Notes under the pieces: generated by a model
Seen by the model: only the letters and a program-made list of their open reading frames with translations
Databases searched by the model: none
Told to the model about the DNA's origin: nothing
Translations under genes and position numbers: made by a program
NCBI GenBank assembly: GCA_963971285.1
Contig: OZ020256.1
Span: forward strand, 7,380,501 to 7,444,500
Reading direction: 5' to 3'
Length of the DNA: 64,000 nucleotides
From: Astropecten irregularis
Lineage: Eukaryota > Echinodermata > Asteroidea > Paxillosida > Astropectinidae
Part shown: in pieces, positions 45,201 through 54,200 of the stretch
Position numbering within the stretch: the first letter of the stretch is position 1
How the letters are laid out: the number at the start of each line of letters is the position of its first letter

Positions 45201-48200
45201 TAATTGTGAATCAAAATAATGTGCATACAAAGCCTCAATAGAATACTGCATTTCAATTCAGGAAAACCTAGATCTACAATGTAGCCTATAAGATGCTGCA
45301 CCATTACCCTAAAAGTGAAAGCATGCAGTTATATGTGCAAATCAATAGGAATTCAGGGCTGCTTCCAAACCAACAAAAGAATGCCTATTCAATCTTATTT
45401 TGCTTGCATTCTATTCCACAGAGTCCCAGTGGGTGTTTAAGGCTCTCTGTCCAGCTATGCTTTTTGTCCTCTACCAAGTCTATATCACCTCAAAGAATAA
45501 CAAAAACGGCCAAATGGCAAAATGACCTGAACGCTGTTAAGAAGGAGTTAACAAAGCTGTCCAGGTGCTGCATATGTGAAACTCATCTAGCATTGATATG
45601 TACATGTATGCATATACACTGTACTGTATGTACTCACTACTCAAGGAATGTTTCTTGATTCAATGCTTGTAGGAAGAGAGCAGGATGATGATCCTACTAA
45701 ATGGACATGTGACCGCTACGTGCATTTTCCAGATGTGTTGTTCAAACTTTAATCACCCAACCAACAACCCAACTTTATCAAGACAAATTTGTTGAAATAA
45801 AAATAGATAAAATAGGCCTAACGTATAAAAAATATAAATTAAATTCACCATTCACCAGTTCTTCCACCATACAAAGCTTCAAATTCTACCAAATTAAATT
45901 CAAATACATGTAGATCAATTTAGCGTTGTCTCCACACAATTTGCAAATATTAGAGTCTTACAAAGTTACATATAACCGATACCTAGTCTCCACTGGGTGT
46001 AGGACACCCTTTGTTTAAAACAATGCATGAATAGGTCCACAAACATTATGCTGCTTGCTGGCATGTATACACATCTGTCTACCACATCAATAATGCTGTC
46101 GTCATTTTGTCTTTACTGGGACATTGTAATTGATTTAACTTGGCCAGGGATGTACATGTACATTATTCACCATCACAATAACCAGACTGCATGAGTTGCA
46201 ATTGAACAACGCCTTGTCTAGCTACATGTAAGTGTGTTTACCAAAGAGATTGTCAGGAAAATGAGAGCAACTTGTCTAAAATTGGCAGAGGCACAAGAAA
46301 TCCCACTATGTACAATTAACTGCACACATAGTTTATTACTAAGAATATTTAACAGGAATTAACTTCCTCGTTCAAATTTGAAAGAAAAGTCTACTGAGCA
46401 TAACAGATAACACATGATGTATGTCAAATATATTGAATCCAATTTGATTGGAATATACACGGTACATGTAATTGCAATTAGGAAGATTCACTGTATACAG
46501 ACATATGAGCATCTGTTGGAGTATAATGATTAGAGATCTGATGCAACTGCAATTAATATTTGACTGGTCTTGTGCACTACCAGTTCATATACATAATGTA
46601 TTTTACAGGGAGGGACTGATCACATGTATGTCACAATGGAGAATTGTACTTTCAGGAATTAGACAGTATGTACTGTACATACATGTAGATCAGAGCTTCA
46701 AGACAATACTCACCAATTTTACCGGTGGTAAGTGGATTTGGCAGGATATACCGTAAGTGATTTTGAAATTTATGTAAGCAAAATTCATGTGAATTTACAT
46801 GTAAGGTTGGATTTAAACAGATGAAATCATAAACTCTTGTATGAGTCATGTAATGTAGCATTTCATCAGAAAAATACATGAAATGTGCTGAAATAAAATC
46901 ACTGACACTGACGCTTGGCCTACAGAATATTAAAAAACTATAGCAGGAAACACTGTCAAATACAGCATTGTCAAAGGAAAAGTAAGTCATGTCAAAGGAA
47001 AGTATCATCAAACCACATACATACATGTACAGTACATGTACACTGTACACTGTATATGAATGGGCAATGTATGATTATCCCATGCAAGCTTTTCCTTAGC
47101 CACACAATCATGAATATAATGCTGTCTGATTAGCAATGGTATTACATAACAACAATAAAAATACATGTAGAGCAGAGAGCACTAAGCTGCAATTTGTATT
47201 ACATACATCATCTAAATCCCTGAAAGCATAATGAGAATACATGATGGACAATGTACACATGTACTGTATCTGTACAAGTGTATAACATGTGCACACATGT
47301 ACACATATTCTGTACATGTAGGCCTACATTCTAATCAGGAAGAACGTGTACACTGTACAATATGTGTACATGTACCGGTACTTTGTTGTTTGTTTGTTTA
47401 CAGTTACATGTACAATGCTCTAAATGTACACTGTACATGGTACAATCTGAGCATTATTTTTTTTACAGTGTACATGTACTGAAAATGGTACATTTGTTAT
47501 AGAATACAATATGCATGAGATGCATGTATGTACATGTAGGGGATTTTTTACAGAAAACATCAACTGAAATTTTATCAGGAAACTGAATTGCATTACTACA
47601 CATTATGAATTGTAGTTGATCCCTAAACTAGTACAGCGACTGTCCAATCAGATGGCCTGACTGCACACACCCACATCACTCCTTTTACTACACAATATGA
47701 ATAGAGGGTTTAGAATTCATTTGTTTACTGTTAGGGGGCAACTTCCTACATTCAATTGCATAGTGCTGTAGTTGATAGTACAGACAACATTTTGCATATC
47801 CTCCTGAAGGGTTTCTAGTAAGCATGATATAATGTTTATAACGTAAATTTCAATTCAGTTTCAAAATTAAATTACACAAAGCACAAATTGTCAAGTATCT
47901 TTTAGAATAGTGGCTCATAATCTTCTCCGACAATATTTCTAACACAAGTACCTGCATGATCTAGCTACATCAACTATCTAACTCAAAACGTTCATTACTT
48001 ATATCGTACATGTAATGCATTATTCATGAATTCAATTTATGAATTACCAAAGGGCTCTGTCACAAGCTACATGTGCATGTAATTACATGCATTAAAGGTA
48101 CAATACATGATTGGTAAAGGTCACAGGACTGCACTTATACTTTGTCTGATCAAACATGTACATGTACATGAAAAAATAAACTTGTGAAAATTTGAGCTCA

Positions 48201-51200
48201 ATCGGACATCTGAGTCACGAGAAACTTACAAAAACCCGACTCGATTTTTCTTATAAAACATGAAGAATACATGTGGTTTACTTTATGTTTGTTCGAGAAA
48301 TCGTTCGGACAAACTATCTTTTAAAAGACACTAAATCTTGATTTGCTTGAAAAATTCAGCATCTGATGAACCAAGTTTTCCCATGGTGACTGTTTGCTCT
48401 GTTTACGAACTGTTGATTCCATTTTCTGTCTCAAACTCAATACTTTTTTTTGGAGGCCTGGCAAATCCTATATGCTCCCTTTAATGTAACTACATGTACA
48501 GGTACATGTACATATATTTCACATTGCAGCATTCTACAGTATGTACAGTACATACATGTACATGTATGTGTACAGGTTTTGCAACAGAACCACATGACAT
48601 GAGTAATACATGTAGTTTATCTGCTGTAACAAATTTGAGAAAAGGATTGTTTTGCTATATCACATTTTTTTTTTAATTATACAAAATTCATTGAGTGCAT
48701 GAATTAAATGCAAAGGGCAAACCCTGAGCAGGTGCCTAGAGTGTCACACGTGTCGTGGTCATATACATGTATACAATGTGCAGTGAATTAATCAGTATCT
48801 AAACTCCAAAGGAAAATGTTTCTGTTTCTGTCCAGTCATAACCAAACTCTCAGTCTCAGTTTCCATTCAACGTGTACAAAACCAAACCAAACCAAACCAA
48901 ACTAAACCTAGACTGTGTGACTAAAATGGCTCTGGTATTAAAAGCCCACGCAGCCCAATTCAACTTCAAGTACACCGTACATGTACAATACAGTTGGTCT
49001 ATGCAGATATTATTTCTCAGCTTGTTGATGTTTATCACTTTGTTCACTGGCACACCATGAGCACTCCCCTTGGGGGGAAAATACATTGTGAATACACCAT
49101 GGCCAGCCACAACAGTGTGTACAAATTTAAATATCAAAAGGGAGAACCAAGGCTACAGAACCATAAGGGTAGTTTCTTTATACACACACTAACTTGTGTC
49201 CATGACCACAGCAGTACATACAGTACTAGTTGAAAGTGACTTTGACAAAGCGTCAACTGTAAAGTTGGTAAAACCTACATATATGTACAACTGCATGTAC
49301 ACAAGAACTACATGTATTTGGTTGGTTGTACACTTATTAAAGGCCAAGTTACTTTCTCTAAAGATACAATGTAAAGATTACATCCATGCATATGTGCCAT
49401 AATAATAATTGAACATACTGTACAGTTTTGGTAGTTTATGGAATAAAATTGGGAAAAATATGAATGAAAAATGCACAGAATATATGTATTGTCTGAATGT
49501 ACACATCACTGTTTGGTTAGCCTTGACCAAGGCTATGAAGCTGTTCCCGGCGAGCGATCAGGGGCACCCGGCCGTACTGTCCCCGTACCGTACGTACCGC
49601 GTACCGAGCCAGCTAGATGCACAGATACGTACCGCGCATACGTACACGCATACGTACAGTATCCGCCCCCAGTTGAGGCTGGATCATAGCCTTGACGCAA
49701 CCGGCAGCCTTTTCTTATGTGTTTCTTTACATTTTCGGCCAATATTGGCCGAAGATTTTTTATGTGCATATATATATAAAACGGTATCCAATCAAACTCC
49801 GTAATCTTTGACCGGATATGCATATTCATGAGCTTTTCACTGTGTGTAGGCCTACGCGTGTAAAACATGACGATGGTACGGCATGTCAGTACACGTATAT
49901 TGTAGCGTATACAAAACAATGGCGGTGTCGCGGACTCGACTCGTTCGTTATCCGAGAAGTAAATGTAAGTCTCACTCTGGCGTTCATAAGTTACAAATTG
50001 AGGATTTTCCACTTGAGTAGCGGACTGCCCTTCAGTACTTTCTTGAAGGACACGACGATTTGGTAAATTTGCCGACCAGATTCCGGAAATCTCAGCGCCG
50101 TAAGATTGTGCAGTACTTATAAATATTCATTTTTCTCGACAGCAGTTATCCAATGAGAGAAGACTGTTTACCATAGCGGCTATAATTATCATAATTATCA
50201 AATCGCGCTTGCGTCAAGGCTATGATCCTGGCTAAACCTGGGCCGGCGGTTACTGTACGTATGCGTGTGTGCGTGGTCGGTACGTACCGGGTGCCCCGTA
50301 CTGATCGCTCGCCGGGAACAGCTTCATAGCCTTGGTCAAGGCTACTGTTTGGTTTGACACTTCATGACATTTTATCTATAGGTGTACATGCACATATGTA
50401 AGCCTTAATGCATGCACACACACATGAATGCAATCATTAATTAATGATGAAGATTTCAGTGTAAGAATAACTTGACATTATACTTCAGATAACACAGGTA
50501 CATGTACACAACTTCACATTCATGTAATTCCTCAAGAAAATATGCCTTTGGACTTTGTCACTGAGAAATTGCTATTTGATGTCAATGCATGCTTGAACAA
50601 CAAATGATCACTGTTTTTAAAAACATTGTTTTAAATCTATTCCAAATGATTTCTGAAAAATGTATCTTTGAGCAACTACCACACATGCAAAACAAGAGCT
50701 GCTTACCACATTACACACATTCTAAACAGGCAGACCAAAAACCATACATTACCACACAATACCACACTGTGGTAAACAGTGGTATTGCAGGTGGGTTAGG
50801 TTAAGTTGCCCTAAAACCAACAAACTCCATTTAATACAGTTAGTACTAGAACATGTAGTAAGTAGTGTGCACTACAGGATTTTGAAGGAAATAGGACTGT
50901 GATTCACTATGAAGATATCTGAATTCTGAATGGGACTGGCAAGCACACAAAGAATGTAGCCCTGTACATAATGTATCATCGACACTATGTACTACACAGC
51001 ATTTTGCAAATCCAAAGGTTACTTTCCAACATGTGCACATAAATGTATACCAAGCTTGGGGCTAAAGAAGCATTATCCATCATGCCATGTATTGAAAATA
51101 TATTTATGTGTAAATGGAACATCGCAAGCATTGTAAAGAACATTAAGCCATCTGTTTGGAACTGAGATACATGTATAGTAAGTACTATAGAAATATTTAT

Positions 51201-54200
51201 ATCATCTTGTCTCTATTTCCCCAAACTAATCAGTCTAATTTTGAAGTTCTCAGCATTAAAAAAAAAGACTACATGTATGCTCTAAATTTCAGTTTGTTAA
51301 TTTAATAAAGGGCACTCTCAAAAGAAAATTAAAACATCTTTGCGAACATTTGATGGGGGGGGGGGGGGGCACCAAGGCCATGACCAGGGCAACAAAGACC
51401 ATGGTCTCTGTGAATGTGCAGGGATGTATTGTAGGTGTACATACAATGCTCAGTATTATTAGTTGAATATTTCTATTCGTTTTGTTATGACAGGTGGGGT
51501 TTTCACATGTCACAACTGCATGAGTTGTTTGATTACGCCCAGGCCTCTATTTAAAAGAAAATCCATAACTGAAAAATTCCAGGGAAATTACTGTTCAGTG
51601 TTCAGGGTGACTGGAAGGTGATAATTGTATGCAAATGCAAAGCTCATTGTAATAATTGTACCTCTGCTACAACTAAATGATTAAATGTATATCTGCAAAA
51701 TCTAAAAACCCTATCCACAATGGACTTTTTGTCGTAAAATTTACCAAGTACTTATATTATCGCATATATGTGAAGAGCAAACAGTCTCAATGACATTTTC
51801 AGACCCACGTTCAGTTTCTTTCTTTCTTTCTTTCTTTTTTTTATGTTTGAATTGTACAGCGCTGCTGAATATTTATTATAGAAATGGTGCTTTACAAAAG
51901 TAATAAATGTTAAATGTTAAATGTTAGTGCATGGCCAAACATTGCTCAGGAGAGGTGGCAAATGGTTGCTTTCACCAAAATCATTGTAACTTCTACCAAT
52001 ACTAATGCTGCATTGCAGCCCCGTGTAGGATGGGTTATAAATCCTTTGTAACTCGAGTTACGACCAATCATAGGGCTTTGTGAGATCAACCAGTGTTCGT
52101 GGGTAAGGGATGCACAAGGAAAGTGTGCATATAGCCCAAGTGACACTACAAATGAGCTGGGCCCATAACAAACAAACAAACAACATTTGGTAAAATTCTA
52201 CTGTTTTCCCTTTCACCAATTGATGCCTTGGTAAAATCTGCCCAAAAGCTCCGAGTGTACACACACAGCTTTATTTGAACACTCACAACTTGGTGAATTG
52301 TGGTGACAGATTGTCTCATTTGTCACATACATACAACTGTAACTTTATATTTTACACCAGGACTTAGTGCATGGACAAAACACTGTTCAGACAAAATAAT
52401 ATTTCATGGGATTTCTTTGTTTTGTTAATTGCTTTTCACCCTGTACGCTGTCACTGCAGCAATTCAATGGATTAGGTTGTGTTGTTTGATCCAAAAATAA
52501 TTATTAGTGGGAATAAAATCCACTCTGCTAACTGAAATCAATATTCCATTTAATTTATGCAGGAACTGATAACAACACAGCAAAGCTTCACAAATGCCCT
52601 TGTGCTATACACCAGATGTAAACAATGGAAATTGGCTATATATACAGGATTGATTTTTACCAGCACATACTAAAGTGTGTTTATTCAGTTGACAGTACAC
52701 TAATAAACCATACTATTGGAATACATACATCATCTTACTCACACTGTAAACTTTCCAGTTTTTAACTGCTTTGCTATCTTTGCTGGTAACTGACTAACAG
52801 TAACTGGACACTCAATATGCATGAAAGAGTCTACATGTTGGGCCCAATTGAATATGTTGAATAATATTGGGGGGTTTTGTGGACGTAAATAAATTTTTAA
52901 TTTATAGTAAAACAAGTGAAGCACATGTATTGCAAGTACATGTATAAAATGGGTATAACTCTTCATTCGCATTGGTTTGTGAAATTGCTAGATAAATTTA
53001 TGAATCCCAATTAGTAACAAAACTTTCTACTTACTTTTTATCTTGAATGTTAAGACCCTGGTTTGTAAGATCACCCTATAAGGAGGAATAAATATGACAC
53101 AGCATTTTACAAATATCAAGACAAAAATGCACCGGAAAAATTATAATTGCTTCAAAACATTTCATGATCTAAAACACACTCCGTCAGACCGCCATACGGT
53201 AAGACCGTGAATATATCAAATTTCTAGGTAATTGATTATTAGGGACACCACGGTACCAACATAGTACTGGACAGCTCAGTTGGTAAGAGCGCCGATACGA
53301 TTTTCCGGAGGTCACTGGTTCAAATCCCGCTCCAGTCAATGTTTTCTTTGTTCACTTTTTAATGACTGAAATAATGGGGGAGGGGGTTAATACACATCAT
53401 GACATATGTGTCATCAATTCATACAAAAATGCTAGAAAACATTAATCTTGCACATGACTAATTGTGAACTACATGTACATGTAAGTCCTTATAAAATTGA
53501 GGTTTTTTAAATACAACAAAATGGCTTACATTAAATTTACATGTAAACAGCTAAAATACACTTTGCATAATTCATAATCTTTTCTTTTGCAAGTTTGCTT
53601 TAGTTTTCATGTATCTAGAATTTGTGCTCAATTCATTTATTTTTAATTCATTCATTAAAAAGCTATTTAAATAATGAAAGTCTTTCAAAGTATTGAATAT
53701 GTCTGGAAATAAATTTTAAATGTAAATGTACCTTAAGTGTAACTTCCTCAACGAGATGGCGCAATTCATTGAAGTCTGTCTGGACAAATGCTGCAGTTAT
53801 TAAAAAAAGAAAACAAAAACATTAAGACAAATTATTGTCTAAATGGTTATCAAGATTTCACCCAACACTACCATTAATCTTAAATTGTGAATCAATCATA
53901 ACTTCTAAGCAAAGAGTGATGTCACAACACAAATCACTATGGTGATGCTGACAACTCATCTTAAGATTAATCTTAGTGCTTTGTGAAATCCAAGTCTGCG
54001 TTCATTCATAGAAAGAGAAACCAAGTACTTCATATTTTTCTGTCTAATGCAATACGTTTGTGTTGGGTATTTATGGTACAATCTGAAGGAGGGTCATTAA
54101 TGTTTTAGTTTGACAAAAACAAGTATGGGATATGGGTTTCGGCTGTGAATGTTCCAACTCAATGAAAAATCTGTTTGAATATGAAACAAAAATTCAGTGC

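Larger units (their letters stand above)
27275..49508. repeat. Large intron 3 core, TACATGTA-rich
   Basis: Part of the 27-kb intron between exons 3 and 4. Apart from the elements listed separately, this stretch is peppered with GTACATGTAC, TACATGTA and AGGCCTAC words, singly and in short runs (for example 38284-38318, 43240-43266). I found no exon, conserved peptide or RNA gene. The frequent short reading frames full of Cys, Tyr, His, Met and Val arise from translating TGTACATG. Confidence 0.65.

Noticed and set aside
52739-52972. Possible extra N-terminal exon ending in a strong GTGAGT (CPVTVSQLPAKIAKQLKTGK)
   Set aside because: Exon 3 (phase 2) joins exon 4 (needs one base) without it, and no similarity to TMEM131 is visible. 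It remains a possible alternative exon.
53270-53345. Functional tRNA gene
   Set aside because: A and B boxes are present but the anticodon arm is not convincing, and the tail is shared with other dispersed copies, so it was called SINE-type.
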